A stretch of 64,000 nucleotides of DNA from the NCBI GenBank assembly GCA_009841255.1, contig VXMD01000015.1:25652-89651 (forward strand), written 5' to 3'. Under the pieces are notes generated by a model. That model had not been told where the DNA came from. It saw only the letters and a list, made by a program, of their open reading frames with translations, and ran no database searches. Origin of the DNA: Candidatus Poribacteria bacterium (GTDB lineage Bacteria; Poribacteria; WGA-4E; WGA-3G). This document shows positions 33,630-42,635 of the stretch, piece after piece; within the stretch, counting starts at the first letter, position 1; each line of letters starts with the position of its first letter. The position numbers and the translations under genes are program-made.

Positions 33630-35912
33630 TTGGACGACCATCTATTTTCTTCACCAAAGTTCCAAAGTACCACCATCCCCCTATTCCTCATCGCGCTGTT
33701 GCATACCCTTATCACTGTGGGAGGGATTTGTAACCCCGATAATGCACACGCCGAATCGCACGATTACCAGATTAAGGCACATCGCACTTACGAGAGTGTC
33801 GAGATTGACGGTGATTTAACCGAAGAGGATTGGCAACACGCCGAACCGATTGATAAGTTTGTGCAGATTGAACCCTATGAAGGTGAGATCGGCTCCGAAG
33901 CAATGGAGGTTCGGATCCTCTATGATAACGAGAACATCTATTTCGGTTTTACCTGTTTCGATACGGAGATATCGAAACTTGTCGCCAATGAGATGCGCCG
34001 CGATTCCCGTGACCTGCACGATAACGACACCGTGTTCCTGATATTAGATACCTACGACGACAAACGGAGCGGCTTTTTCTTTCGGATGAACGCCCTGGGG
34101 GCAATACAGGACAGAGCCGTAACCAACAGTGGTGACACACTCAACAGGGATTGGGACGCTGTTGTAGAATGTAAGTCTAAAATTAACGATACCTATTGGA
34201 CCTCCGAACTGAGCATCCCGTTCAGCCAACTGCGTTTCAAGCAGAGCGACCAGATCGTGTGGGGTATAAACACCGGTCGCGAACTCGCCCGAAATCAAGA
34301 GGAGATGATATGGGTCCCGGTTCCAGCCTCCTACGGCGGCATGGCAAAGTACCGAACGGCTAACATGGGAAGACTCGTCGGACTTTCAGGCATTGCCCCC
34401 TCTCGGAACTTAGAGGTGCTCCCCTACATCCTTCCCGGCGTGACCCAAATTAACGGAAATGACGCAGGACTCGAAACGGAAGGAAAATTCAAGATGGGTC
34501 TCGATGTCAAGTACGGCATCACGTCAAACCTCACCGCTGATGTCACCTATAACACCGACTTCGCCCAAGTTGAAGCCGATGAAGAACAGGTGAACCTGAC
34601 CCGATTTAGTCTCTTTTTCCCTGAGAAGCGTCCCTTCTTTTTGGAAGGTGCTGGACTTTTCGATTTTGGGATCCCGCGGACCAGTTTTCGCCGACCGCCA
34701 CCGATGCTCCTTTTCTACAGCCGCCGCATTGGACTTGCTGAAAGCAACGCCATCCCCATTATCTTCGGTGGAAAGGCGAGCGGTAAGGTGGGTTCCTACG
34801 GCGTAGGGTTTCTCAACGTCCTAACAGATAAATTTTATGATGCCGATACGGAAGACGATCCGCTTGACATTCCCCGCACCAATTATTCTGTAATGCGAAT
34901 CACAAAGGACATTGCATCGGGGTCGCGCATCGGCATGATCGCCGTCAATAAAGATGAAATTGGCGACTACAATCGCGCAGGCGGTTTTGACTTTGAATAC
35001 CGGCCCAATGACAGTATGGATGTCCGAGGTCTATGGTCTCGCACGTTTGAACCGGGGGCATCCGGACAGAATAATGCATGGTATCTCGGTTCCAACTGGC
35101 GGAGCAATCGTTTTCGTCTGGAAGGTTCGTATACCGACATTGATGAAGATTTCAATCCCGCAGTCGGATATGTCAGACGTACCGGCATCCGACACTTTCG
35201 CGGTGAGGCGCGTTGGGTCCCTATGCCTCAAAGATTCGGAATTCGGCAAATCTGGACCGGTCCAGAGGCGAACTATATCCTCAATCACAACAACGAATTA
35301 GAAGAGTGGAATATTTCCTATACCAACTGGTTTGAATTTGACTCTGGAGATTATATCCTTTTTAACGGCAGACGTACCTTTGAACGTCTGAACGATGTCT
35401 TCGATTTCAGAGAGGGTGTGGAGATTCCGATAGACGACTACTCGTCTAACTCGTATCATGTACGTCTCTCCAGTAGTGATAGCCGACCGATCAGTACAAC
35501 ACTCGGCGGTGGCCTTGAAGATTTCTACGGAGGCGAAGTGCGCAGAGCGTATATACAAACCACGGTTAAACCGAACGGTCATATTAGTGTAAGTGCCCAA
35601 TACCAATTTAACCAGGTAGTTAACCTGCCCACAGCATATTTCACCGATGGAAACCCGCGCCCTGTTTACGTCAACCTTTTCAGAGGTAGATTTGACTATT
35701 CCTTCACTACCGGACTCTTCGCCAAACTGTTTGCCCAATGGAATGCCGATACGAACGTTGTGTCCACCAACTTCCTTATCAACTATATCTATCGTCCAGG
35801 CAGCGATTTCTACTTCGTTTTCAACCAAACGTATGATACCAACGGTACAACTCGATCGCGTCTATTGGACTCAACAGTCGTTGCAAAGATGACCTATTGG
35901 TGGAACCCATAA
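33630..35912 (+). CDS. DUF5916-like outer-membrane protein with CBM9-like N-domain
   Basis: The start is TTG 33630, preceded by AAGGAGG 8 nt upstream. The 760-residue protein has a signal segment (about 14-42) and a CBM9-like beta-sandwich ('VEIDGDLTEEDWQHAEPI' through 'NDTYWTSELSIPFSQLRF'). A long C-terminal domain has the alternating pattern of a beta barrel, ending VAKMTYWWNP. The 'FFPEKRPFFLEGAGLFDFG' segment is typical of DUF5916 proteins. It probably binds or passes carbohydrate-like ligands at the outer membrane; no enzyme motif is evident. It fits the receptor genes just before it. Confidence 0.8.
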   Translation: MDDHLFSSPKFQSTTIPLFLIALLHTLITVGGICNPDNAHAESHDYQIKAHRTYESVEIDGDLTEEDWQHAEPIDKFVQIEPYEGEIGSEAMEVRILYDNENIYFGFTCFDTEISKLVANEMRRDSRDLHDNDTVFLILDTYDDKRSGFFFRMNALGAIQDRAVTNSGDTLNRDWDAVVECKSKINDTYWTSELSIPFSQLRFKQSDQIVWGINTGRELARNQEEMIWVPVPASYGGMAKYRTANMGRLVGLSGIAPSRNLEVLPYILPGVTQINGNDAGLETEGKFKMGLDVKYGITSNLTADVTYNTDFAQVEADEEQVNLTRFSLFFPEKRPFFLEGAGLFDFGIPRTSFRRPPPMLLFYSRRIGLAESNAIPIIFGGKASGKVGSYGVGFLNVLTDKFYDADTEDDPLDIPRTNYSVMRITKDIASGSRIGMIAVNKDEIGDYNRAGGFDFEYRPNDSMDVRGLWSRTFEPGASGQNNAWYLGSNWRSNRFRLEGSYTDIDEDFNPAVGYVRRTGIRHFRGEARWVPMPQRFGIRQIWTGPEANYILNHNNELEEWNISYTNWFEFDSGDYILFNGRRTFERLNDVFDFREGVEIPIDDYSSNSYHVRLSSSDSRPISTTLGGGLEDFYGGEVRRAYIQTTVKPNGHISVSAQYQFNQVVNLPTAYFTDGNPRPVYVNLFRGRFDYSFTTGLFAKLFAQWNADTNVVSTNFLINYIYRPGSDFYFVFNQTYDTNGTTRSRLLDSTVVAKMTYWWNP

Positions 35913-35941
35913 CCGAGATACGAGACTGCTTGATACAAAAA

Positions 35942-35970
35942 TTGACATACAACTGAAAATGTGTTACAAT
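35942..35970 (+). promoter_or_regulatory. tonB promoter
   Basis: TTGACA (35942-35947), a 17-nt spacer and TACAAT (35965-35970) precede tonB by about 160 nt. This is a near-consensus housekeeping promoter, so tonB has its own transcript apart from the receptors. Confidence 0.7.
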
Positions 35971-36130
35971 TAAAGCATGTTTATGCTAAAATAGGACGCA
36001 CGAATTGTGAGCAATTATTGAGCATCTTTTTTAATCTCACCTTAGCCGATCTTATTCATATAGGAAACATGAGCGAGCAGTATGCTGAGACCAAGACTAT
36101 CCCTCTTTTCTTTCGTAGGAGGAAAAACAG

Positions 36131-37081
36131 ATGAATAGCAGAACTTCCGGTATGCTCAGTCAGATGCAGCAGCGCCGAGCAGAGCGTAAAAAACCCAAAC
36201 GTTTTGTCCCATTGAAAAAGGTTTCACTCGATGCCAGTCAGCAGCATGGTATCTCCACGGCACAAACGAACATACCGAAGCACCCTATCACACAAGTACA
36301 CGTCGGACGGAGTTCCGCTGCACTTGTCGTCGCAATGGTGTTTCATGTCCTTATAGGGATTATCATTAGTGCTTTTTATATCAAAGATCGAATTGAATCT
36401 GAACAGGAGATATTTGATATCAGTTTTGTCAGAGAAGACACAAAAACCAAACGCCGGTTCCAACGCAGGGAAACACCGAAGTTCAACCAGGTAAAACAGG
36501 AACAGCAGCAAGTCCTTGTCCAACGCCCCGTGACTGTCCTTGACCAACCTCTATCGAATGACACATTTGTAATTCCCCAAGGTCCCGAGACTACGGGTGA
36601 CCTCACAACATCCGGCACCGATGAGGGACCAAGACTTATAGATGTCAATCGCGATTTTGTAAAGCCCACAACGACAGTAGAACCCGACACAAAGGCACCC
36701 GCATTCGAGATACAACGAGAAGCACCCACACTGATTGACAAACTCGATACGCCCGCTCCCGATCAAGCACCGGGGTTGGATGGTATTAGTTTTGAGAGCG
36801 AACCCGGGGTCGTTAATCCGCAATACAAATTCAAGGTGGAACCCAAGTATCCAGAGGCTGCCTCAAAGGCAGGTAAGGAAGGGCAGGTTATCTTGCAGGC
36901 AACTATTGATGAGAAAGGCATCCCCCGGGACATTAAAGCAATTACAAATGTTGGGTTTGGGTTTGAGGCTGCCGCGATCGCGGCACTGAAGAAAACCACC
37001 TTTCGTCCTGCCACAAAAGGCGGTAACCCAATCAGCCTTCAGGTTGAGATTCCATATGCTTTTACGCTTAAAGACAAGTAG
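36131..37081 (+). CDS. tonB: energy transducer TonB
   Basis: This 316-residue protein has a basic cytoplasmic N-terminus of about 60 residues, one transmembrane helix (61-84), a long proline- and charge-rich periplasmic linker and a C-terminal TonB domain (about 236-314). The TonB domain contains 'PKYPEAASKAGKEGQVILQ', 'GFGFEAAAIAALKKTTFRPA' and IPYAFTL. TonB couples the ExbBD proton motor to receptors such as the two upstream. ATG 36131 has GGAGG about 8 nt before it. ExbB/ExbD are not in the window. Confidence 0.9.
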   Translation: MNSRTSGMLSQMQQRRAERKKPKRFVPLKKVSLDASQQHGISTAQTNIPKHPITQVHVGRSSAALVVAMVFHVLIGIIISAFYIKDRIESEQEIFDISFVREDTKTKRRFQRRETPKFNQVKQEQQQVLVQRPVTVLDQPLSNDTFVIPQGPETTGDLTTSGTDEGPRLIDVNRDFVKPTTTVEPDTKAPAFEIQREAPTLIDKLDTPAPDQAPGLDGISFESEPGVVNPQYKFKVEPKYPEAASKAGKEGQVILQATIDEKGIPRDIKAITNVGFGFEAAAIAALKKTTFRPATKGGNPISLQVEIPYAFTLKDK

Positions 37082-37121
37082 TCGTGTATCAAGATTGAGT
37101 TCTAGAGTTAATTCCCCGTAG

Positions 37122-37140
37122 GGGCGAGGTCGCCTCGCCC
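37122..37140. repeat. GGGCGAGG palindrome after tonB
   Basis: Arms GGGCGAGG and CCTCGCCC form a perfect 8-bp stem around TCG. The same palindrome occurs at 60993-61011, both preceded by CGTAGG. It lies between convergent genes and could serve as a bidirectional terminator, though no T-run follows. Confidence 0.65.
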
Positions 37141-37198
37141 GTATAGCCCATAAGTTCAAAGTTGAAGTAATAGTAGTGAACCGCCCACGTGCCCTCAA

Positions 37199-38008
37199 TT
37201 AAAAACTAATCTTTAGTAGGTCCTTTGCTGCAAAGTTACGAACCAAGTTCACAACCGAATGGCGTGCTGTGTCGACTATTTGCGTCTGTTCAAATGTCAG
37301 CTGAGCCGTTTCCGCTTCAATGGCCTCCGCCTGTGATGCCGACATATTTTCAAAGAAGCGGGCATGTATAGCAGTCGGTGCATTGTGTAGCGCAAGGGCT
37401 AAGGTCGGTGTATCCAGCACCTGTAAAATAGTCTTGATTGCTTCATCCCCCAAATTTCCCAAATCTTCAAACGTAAACAACTGTTCAGAGACGCTACTCA
37501 CCACCTCAGGTTGCTTTTCACCTAATGCTTCCAGTAACGCGTCCTGCTCTGTTATATCCAGATATGATAGCAGTTTTGCAAGGTTCGCCGTGCCGTCACC
37601 CAAAAAGGTGGTTTTTTCGATTGCTTCCTTAATCCGAGTGATCTGTTGATTCCAAATTTGTGTCGCGTGTTCGGAGTCAATCGTCTCTGCTGTCGTTACC
37701 CTCTCAGCGATGCTCACCTGTTTTTCAAAAGGGAGTTGGGCGAAAAGTTTTCCAGCATGCGTGGCGAGAGCATTTCCCACGGATTCACTTTTTAGGTGTG
37801 TGCACATAACCAAAAAGACTGCCGCATCGCTATCGTCGATACTTTGGAATGCCGCCAACGCCACTTGTAGGGGGGTCTCGTCAAGCAGGTCCGCCAACTC
37901 TTGCAGAGCCGCTTCATCGAAAAAAGTGGGTGTGGTCTGCTGCGGAGGCACGCCATCACGATGATCGTGATCGCGTGACCTTCGAGAATCTGTGTCAGGA
38001 CGGGACAC
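37199..38008 (-). CDS. FliG-domain protein in the purine operon
   Basis: The preferred start is GTG 38006-38008, with AGGGGG just upstream, inside the last codons of purM (14-nt overlap); more upstream starts overlap purM heavily. The 269-residue protein has middle and C-terminal FliG-type regions. The clearest match is 'LFTFEDLGNLGDEAIKTILQ' followed by LDTPTLALALHNAP and FFENMSASQAE, close to the torque-generating FliG C-domain. No other flagellar gene is present, so a motility role is doubtful. The N-terminal 30 residues are charged and disordered. Confidence 0.7.
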   Translation of the reverse strand: MSRPDTDSRRSRDHDHRDGVPPQQTTPTFFDEAALQELADLLDETPLQVALAAFQSIDDSDAAVFLVMCTHLKSESVGNALATHAGKLFAQLPFEKQVSIAERVTTAETIDSEHATQIWNQQITRIKEAIEKTTFLGDGTANLAKLLSYLDITEQDALLEALGEKQPEVVSSVSEQLFTFEDLGNLGDEAIKTILQVLDTPTLALALHNAPTAIHARFFENMSASQAEAIEAETAQLTFEQTQIVDTARHSVVNLVRNFAAKDLLKISF

Positions 38009-39035
38009 CTTCGACCCCCTTTTCTCCCGCGATGATTTCGCCAATGCGGTAAGTGGATTCCCCAGATCCGTTGAGAGACACCAGAGCCGCATCAACGGCA
38101 TCAGGTGGAACGACCACTACCATCCCAATTCCCATATTGAAAACACTGTACATTTCTGCCGCTTCAACGTTCCCTTTCGTCTGCAAAAACGAGAAAATCG
38201 GCAGAATTTCCCATGTGTCGTTCCGAATATACGCCGTACAGCCCTCTGGCAAAATCCGCGCCACATTTGCGGGCAACCCGCCCCCGGTGATATGGGCAAG
38301 CCCTTTAATGTCGCATACCTTACGTAGGGCCAGAATAGAATTCACGTAATTTTTGTGGCAGGTAAGCAGTACCTCCCCAACCGTTGCAGAGAGTTCAGGA
38401 AGGTAGGTGTCTACGCCGTAATCGCACCTATCAAACAAAATCCGTCGAGCCAATGTAAACCCGTTTGTATGTAAACCCACAGACCCCAAACCGATGAGTT
38501 GATCCCCCGGCGTAATTTTTTCTCCGGTAATCACGTCGGCTTTTTCAACAGCACCCACAATAGTCCCCACCAGGTCATACTCACCCGGTGTATAAATATC
38601 CGACAACTCTGCGATTTCACCGCCGATTAAGGCACACCCAATTTCGCGGCACCCTGACGCAAGACCCGCCACGATTTCTTCAATCACCGCGGGCGCTACC
38701 TTACTTATGCCGATATAATCTAAAAAGAAGAGCGGTTCTGCCCCCTGTACGACGATATCGTTACCGCAATGCGCGACAATATCGAAACCGACCGTGTCAT
38801 GCCGCCCTACTTTAAACGCCACCTTTAGTTTGGTGCCAACGCTGTCTGTACTCGAAACGAGAACCGGTTCTTGGTACGTCTTAAGTGCAAAAAGTCCGCC
38901 GAAACTCCCAACATCACTGAGCACTTCAGGTCGATAGGTGGTTTGAACAAGACTTTTAAGCCGTGATATCGCCTCGGATTCTGCTTCAAATGAAACGCCA
39001 GCATCGGCGTACGTCAAAGGCTTCTTATCTGCCAT
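37995..39035 (-). CDS. purM: phosphoribosylformylglycinamidine cyclo-ligase
   Basis: This 346-residue protein has the normal PurM length. It shows 'YADAGVSFEAE' at the N-terminus, 'LVSSTDSVGTKLKVAF', the glycine-rich 'VGFDIVAHCGNDIVVQGAEP', 'ALIGGEIAEL' and 'HITGGGLPANVARILP'. It makes 5-aminoimidazole ribonucleotide from FGAM with ATP, step five of purine synthesis. ATG 39033-39035 overlaps the preceding small membrane gene by 11 nt, and purM overlaps the FliG-like gene downstream. The unit reads purF, small gene, purM, FliG-like. Confidence 0.95.
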   Translation of the reverse strand: MADKKPLTYADAGVSFEAESEAISRLKSLVQTTYRPEVLSDVGSFGGLFALKTYQEPVLVSSTDSVGTKLKVAFKVGRHDTVGFDIVAHCGNDIVVQGAEPLFFLDYIGISKVAPAVIEEIVAGLASGCREIGCALIGGEIAELSDIYTPGEYDLVGTIVGAVEKADVITGEKITPGDQLIGLGSVGLHTNGFTLARRILFDRCDYGVDTYLPELSATVGEVLLTCHKNYVNSILALRKVCDIKGLAHITGGGLPANVARILPEGCTAYIRNDTWEILPIFSFLQTKGNVEAAEMYSVFNMGIGMVVVVPPDAVDAALVSLNGSGESTYRIGEIIAGEKGVEGVPS

Positions 39036-39330
39036 CTGATTTTTCTTGTTCCTTTAATAATTGTCTACGAAGGGGTGAAACGCCTCTCTTTGGTCTTAAG
39101 AGACTCACGACTAACACGATACCGCTAATGCCTAAAGCTATGAGAACACCGATCTCTTCCGCCTGCTCTGCCTTCATATCCGGCTGCAACTTCCCAATCA
39201 AGAACGGAAGAACTCTGCTCAAAATCATGCCGAGAATTGCACATCCAAGTAGGGCAATAAGTGTAGATCGCCCCTGTGCTGTACCTATCGGATTCGGTCT
39301 TTTCTGTTTGCCACGTTGTCTATACTGCAT
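39025..39330 (-). CDS. small two-helix membrane protein between purF and purM
   Basis: The start ATG 39328-39330 is favoured by GAGGA about 8 nt upstream; ATG 39336 is also in frame but too close to that site. The 101-residue protein has a basic N-terminus, two transmembrane helices (about 24-46 and 60-82) and a basic tail. No family is recognised. Its 3' end overlaps the start of purM by 11 nt, implying translational coupling. Its placement between two purine genes may be incidental. Confidence 0.65.
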   Translation of the reverse strand: MQYRQRGKQKRPNPIGTAQGRSTLIALLGCAILGMILSRVLPFLIGKLQPDMKAEQAEEIGVLIALGISGIVLVVSLLRPKRGVSPLRRQLLKEQEKSDGR

Positions 39331-39379
39331 AAACATTTTCCTCGTGAGGCGCACTTCCAACCCCATGCGAAGACCGGAT

Positions 39380-40789
39380 TTAATCTACGATTAAGGGAAG
39401 TTGCTCTGAGGATTCTTCCACAAACGGAATCGGATATTTTCCATCAAAACAGGTGGTACAAAAATCCTGGGGTGTTTCCACGGATTGGAGCATTGCCGCA
39501 ATACTCAGATACCCCAAGCTGTCAGCACGAATGTACTTACGGATTCCGTCAATCGTATGTGAACTCGCAATTAACTCACCACGGGTCGGTGTGTCTACAC
39601 CATAGAAGCATGCGAATTTATTTGGCGGGGATGCAATACGGAGATGAACAGCTGTCGCGCCACCTTGCCGAACCATTTTGATGAGTTTTCTACTGTTCGT
39701 TCCGCGCATGATTGAGTCGTCGACAAGCACGACCCGTTTGCCGTGCAGCACATCGCGCACCGGGTTCAATTTCACCTTCACCATCAGTTCTCGAATATCC
39801 TGTGCCGGGTTCATGAACGAGCGACCCACAAAGGGGTTCCGAGACAGTCCTAAGTCGAACGGAATGCCAGATTCCTCGGCGTATCCGAGGGCAGCAATCG
39901 TCGCAGAGTCAGGCACTGGAATAACGACATCCGCTTTGACGGGATGTTCGCGGGCGAGCTGTCTGCCAAACTCGCGGCGCGTGTTGTTCACACTCTGCCC
40001 AAACATCATGCTATCCGGGCGCGCTAAATAGATATATTCAAAGATGCACTGCGACAATTGGGATTGTTTCTTATGAAAACGCAACGACTCTACACCACGA
40101 TGTGTAGAGCGTGTAAATATTAACTCCCCTGGCTCCACTTCACGTATCGGTTCTGCTTCAACCACATCAAAGGCACACGTCTCAGAGGCTAACACGTAGG
40201 CATCTCCAAGTTTACCCAGCCAGAGCGGTCGGAATCCATGGGCATCACGGGCACCTATCAGTGTATTTTTATCCATGCATACGAATGAATACGCACCCTC
40301 AATACTGCGCAACGCATCGATAATTCTATGTTCCAATGTGTGTTTCCGCGAGTGCGCTATCAAGTGGAAAATGACTTCAGTATCTAAACTTGTACTGAAG
40401 ATGGAACCCGCATTCTCTAAGTGGTTCCGAACTTGCAGCGCATTGACAAGGTTACCATTGTGACCGAGCGCGAGGGGACCCTGTTTGTAGTTGCGGACCA
40501 AAGGTTGCGCGTTTTCAAGCGTACTCTCCCCTGCCGTTGAATACCGGTTGTGTCCGATAGCGATATGTCCCTTCAATGCCCCTAACGCCTCAGGAGTGAA
40601 GACGGAGTGAACGAGTCCCATACCGTGATGGTATGTGAATTTCTCGCCATCTGATGCGACGATACCGCTACTCTCCTGACCTCGATGCTGAAGGGCACGT
40701 AACCCTAAATACGTCAATTCCACCGCTTTTGGATGGCCAAAAACACCGAATACACCGCATTCGTCCTTGGGTTTATCATCGTATTGCAT
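39380..40789 (-). CDS. purF: amidophosphoribosyltransferase
   Basis: This 469-residue protein has an N-terminal glutamine amidotransferase (Ntn) domain after a short propeptide; the catalytic Cys11 is in DECGVFGV. 'LRALQHRGQESSGI' follows, and the phosphoribosyltransferase domain carries the PRPP motif VVLVDDSIMRGTNS. It catalyses the first committed step of purine synthesis, making phosphoribosylamine. Four-cysteine iron-sulfur ligands are suggested by late cysteines (FYGVDTP, FCTTCFDGKYP). It leads the purF-purM unit; GGAGG lies 11 nt before the ATG. Confidence 0.95.
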   Translation of the reverse strand: MQYDDKPKDECGVFGVFGHPKAVELTYLGLRALQHRGQESSGIVASDGEKFTYHHGMGLVHSVFTPEALGALKGHIAIGHNRYSTAGESTLENAQPLVRNYKQGPLALGHNGNLVNALQVRNHLENAGSIFSTSLDTEVIFHLIAHSRKHTLEHRIIDALRSIEGAYSFVCMDKNTLIGARDAHGFRPLWLGKLGDAYVLASETCAFDVVEAEPIREVEPGELIFTRSTHRGVESLRFHKKQSQLSQCIFEYIYLARPDSMMFGQSVNNTRREFGRQLAREHPVKADVVIPVPDSATIAALGYAEESGIPFDLGLSRNPFVGRSFMNPAQDIRELMVKVKLNPVRDVLHGKRVVLVDDSIMRGTNSRKLIKMVRQGGATAVHLRIASPPNKFACFYGVDTPTRGELIASSHTIDGIRKYIRADSLGYLSIAAMLQSVETPQDFCTTCFDGKYPIPFVEESSEQLPLIVD

Positions 40790-40920
40790 GACGGGTGAAA
40801 CCTCCAGCGCCGACTACTGATTTAACAGATAGACCCTGATTATTGGAGATTTCATCAGGGTAAATCACAAGAATCAGCGGTCGATTTTCGCAACTGTTTA
40901 TTGAAGAAGCCTCTCCTGCA

Positions 40921-41463
40921 TTAAGCCTGTTCTGCACTCATTTCCCCTTTTTCCACAGGTGTTAACCTGTATCCTAATATCGCACCGATAGGAACAGCAA
41001 GAATGTACCAGATTTCGACAGGTAAACCGAGGTGTACCCACCCGCGCATGGGTAACGAGACAATATACGCGAGTGTTTTAAGGATCGGTAGGAGCAACGC
41101 CAAGATCAGATTCGGTCTGCCAAATATTTCCCACGGAACGTTAAGCAGTGCCAGTAAACCGACGACAGCAGGGGGACCCAAAAATGCACCCGCACAAAGC
41201 GGTTTTAAAGGAATATCTGTGCCAAATTTTTGACTCACAAAGCGGATCCCTGCGCCTGCCCCGACAATCACAACACCGTATGTGACGCTCAGCGAGATGA
41301 GGAGAAATAATCCTACCCAGAAGCCGTGGTTGACCCGGTCCCCAAGTAGCAATTGCCAAATAAAATTCTCAAATATCAACAGGCAAATCCATCCACCCGC
41401 CAGTCCAACGAGACTCCCCACAGCAATTTGCCCAAGTGTGAGTGTTATACTGTTTTTTTTCAT
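40921..41463 (-). CDS. integral membrane protein of unknown function
   Basis: This 180-residue, highly hydrophobic protein has about five predicted transmembrane helices (near 10-35, 45-72, 88-108, 118-138 and 148-165). A glycine-rich 'AGAGIRFVSQKFG' loop follows the second helix. I recognise no family. ATG 41461-41463 has AGGAG 4 nt upstream. It has its own promoter with a palindrome across the -10 box, so it is likely a separately regulated gene rather than part of the pur unit. The 131-nt gap to purF shows no clear signal. Confidence 0.7.
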   Translation of the reverse strand: MKKNSITLTLGQIAVGSLVGLAGGWICLLIFENFIWQLLLGDRVNHGFWVGLFLLISLSVTYGVVIVGAGAGIRFVSQKFGTDIPLKPLCAGAFLGPPAVVGLLALLNVPWEIFGRPNLILALLLPILKTLAYIVSLPMRGWVHLGLPVEIWYILAVPIGAILGYRLTPVEKGEMSAEQA

Positions 41464-41497
41464 GCGCTCCTGACTCTCTGTCTAAGATTGTAATTCT

Positions 41498-41526
41498 ATT
41501 GTATCACGATACAACATTATTGTCAA
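41498..41526 (-). promoter_or_regulatory. promoter with palindromic operator for the 41463 gene
   Basis: On the reverse strand TTGACA (41521-41526), a 17-nt spacer and TACAAT (41498-41503). The palindrome TTGTATCACGATACAA (41499-41514) overlaps the -10 box and part of the spacer, a typical repressor-site position. Confidence 0.7.
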
Positions 41527-41654
41527 AGAATCTGATTTTTTTCCTGAGAATTGGTTTGACACAATTTTGATTTTCAATTAAATTAAACTAACTCGAGTTG
41601 CTACTAACAAATTTTAAACGTTTTAATGGGGTTTTTTCAGGCATTTTCCACCCC

Positions 41655-41683
41655 GTAGGGGGTTTTTGCTGGGGTGTTTCTTC
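41655..41683 (+). repeat. G-rich/T-run intergenic repeat
   Basis: CGTAGGGGGTTTTTGCTGGG followed by GTGTTTCTTC, the same word as at 9239 and 61067. It lies in the 304-nt gap before the ThuA-like gene, 85 nt upstream of its start. The remainder of the gap is A/T-rich. Confidence 0.65.
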
Positions 41684-41767
41684 AATATGTCTATAGAAAA
41701 CCGTTTCCTAATTGTGCCATTAAGACGCAATTTGTCTTCGTTTCACAGTTTTACACTGGAGGCTCTC

Positions 41768-42415
41768 ATGTCGAAAATTCTCGTGTTATCAGGTGAAAAC
41801 CACGGTTTCAATGCAAGTGCCAGCATCATTCACGATTTTCTCTCCGAAGAAGCTGATATTTCAGCGACGCTCACTGACGATAAAGGGATTTTAGCATCGG
41901 CGGAGTTGAATACCTACGATGCGTGCGTCTTTGGCACCGGCTTCACGCGTACAGAGCGTCAAGCGGATGGCTCCACCGCTCGTGTCTCCGATTTAGCATC
42001 CGCTGAACAAGAAGGCTTGTTCCAATTCGTCAATAGCGGCAAAGGACTGGTCGGTATCCACGGGACCGCGTGGTGGATCAGTGGTCAAGCGATGGATCTC
42101 ATCGGTGGTGCCTCCAATTGGCATCCACCCGGTTCGACGTTTACCGTCCATATTGAGGATAGCGAACACCCGACAACCCAAGGCGTCGAAGATTTTGATG
42201 TGGAAGATGAAATCTATATCTCCGCCCACGATCCGCACATTCATGTGTTGGCATCCGCCGAGTGGTTCGGCAAGGCGCACCCAATGGCATGGGTGAAACC
42301 TTACGGTTCGGGACGCGTCTTTTACACCACTTTAGGACACGGACCGGGGACCTTCGAGCGCGCCGGAATGCAGAAATTCCTCACCCAAGGCGTGAAATGG
42401 GCAGCAGCATCGTAG
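41768..42415 (+). CDS. ThuA-like (class I glutamine amidotransferase fold) protein
   Basis: ATG 41768 has GGAGG 6 nt upstream; the frame is open further 5' but without a ribosome site. The 215-residue protein matches the ThuA/trehalose-utilisation domain: 'ILVLSGENHGFNASASIIHD', the 'GKGLVGIHGTAWWISG' loop, 'PTTQGVEDFDVEDEIY' and 'GRVFYTTLGHGPGTF'. The family is tied to sugar metabolism, but its reaction is unsettled. It precedes an enolase-superfamily gene, consistent with the sugar-acid theme of the window. Confidence 0.85.
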   Translation: MSKILVLSGENHGFNASASIIHDFLSEEADISATLTDDKGILASAELNTYDACVFGTGFTRTERQADGSTARVSDLASAEQEGLFQFVNSGKGLVGIHGTAWWISGQAMDLIGGASNWHPPGSTFTVHIEDSEHPTTQGVEDFDVEDEIYISAHDPHIHVLASAEWFGKAHPMAWVKPYGSGRVFYTTLGHGPGTFERAGMQKFLTQGVKWAAAS

Positions 42416-42444
42416 TGGCTTGTCAAGTTTAAGTTTGTCTGTTC

Positions 42445-42532
42445 GTTCGTAGTGATGCGATTTATCGCATCTTCCGAATGCGCATTGTCCCGCAAGTCCA
42501 CACGCGACTTGCGCTATTGCGCTACTACGAAC
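42445..42532. repeat. structured intergenic element related to the start-site repeats
   Basis: An outer stem GTTCGTAGT/ACTACGAAC (42445-42453 and 42524-42532) encloses a GATGCGAT/ATCGCATC hairpin and a CGCAAGTC/GACTTGCG hairpin (42491-42513). The 14-nt word CATTGTCCCGCAAG at 42483-42496 is identical to 50011-50024 in the element before nuoI. A GGCGGGGC/GCCTCGCC hairpin near 42594-42616 follows before ATG 42636. Confidence 0.65.
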
Positions 42533-42635
42533 AGGGATACCCTCAATCGTAAACTGGATATAGTTAGACAAGTTACACCAAAAATTCTGTCAGGCGGGGC
42601 TCCCATGCCTCGCCACTCCATCATCTTAAATCCAA

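Noticed and set aside
37995..38101. ATG 38101 as the start of the FliG-like gene
   Set aside because: It would place 35 codons inside purM; GTG 38008 has a good ribosome site and begins just at the purM end.
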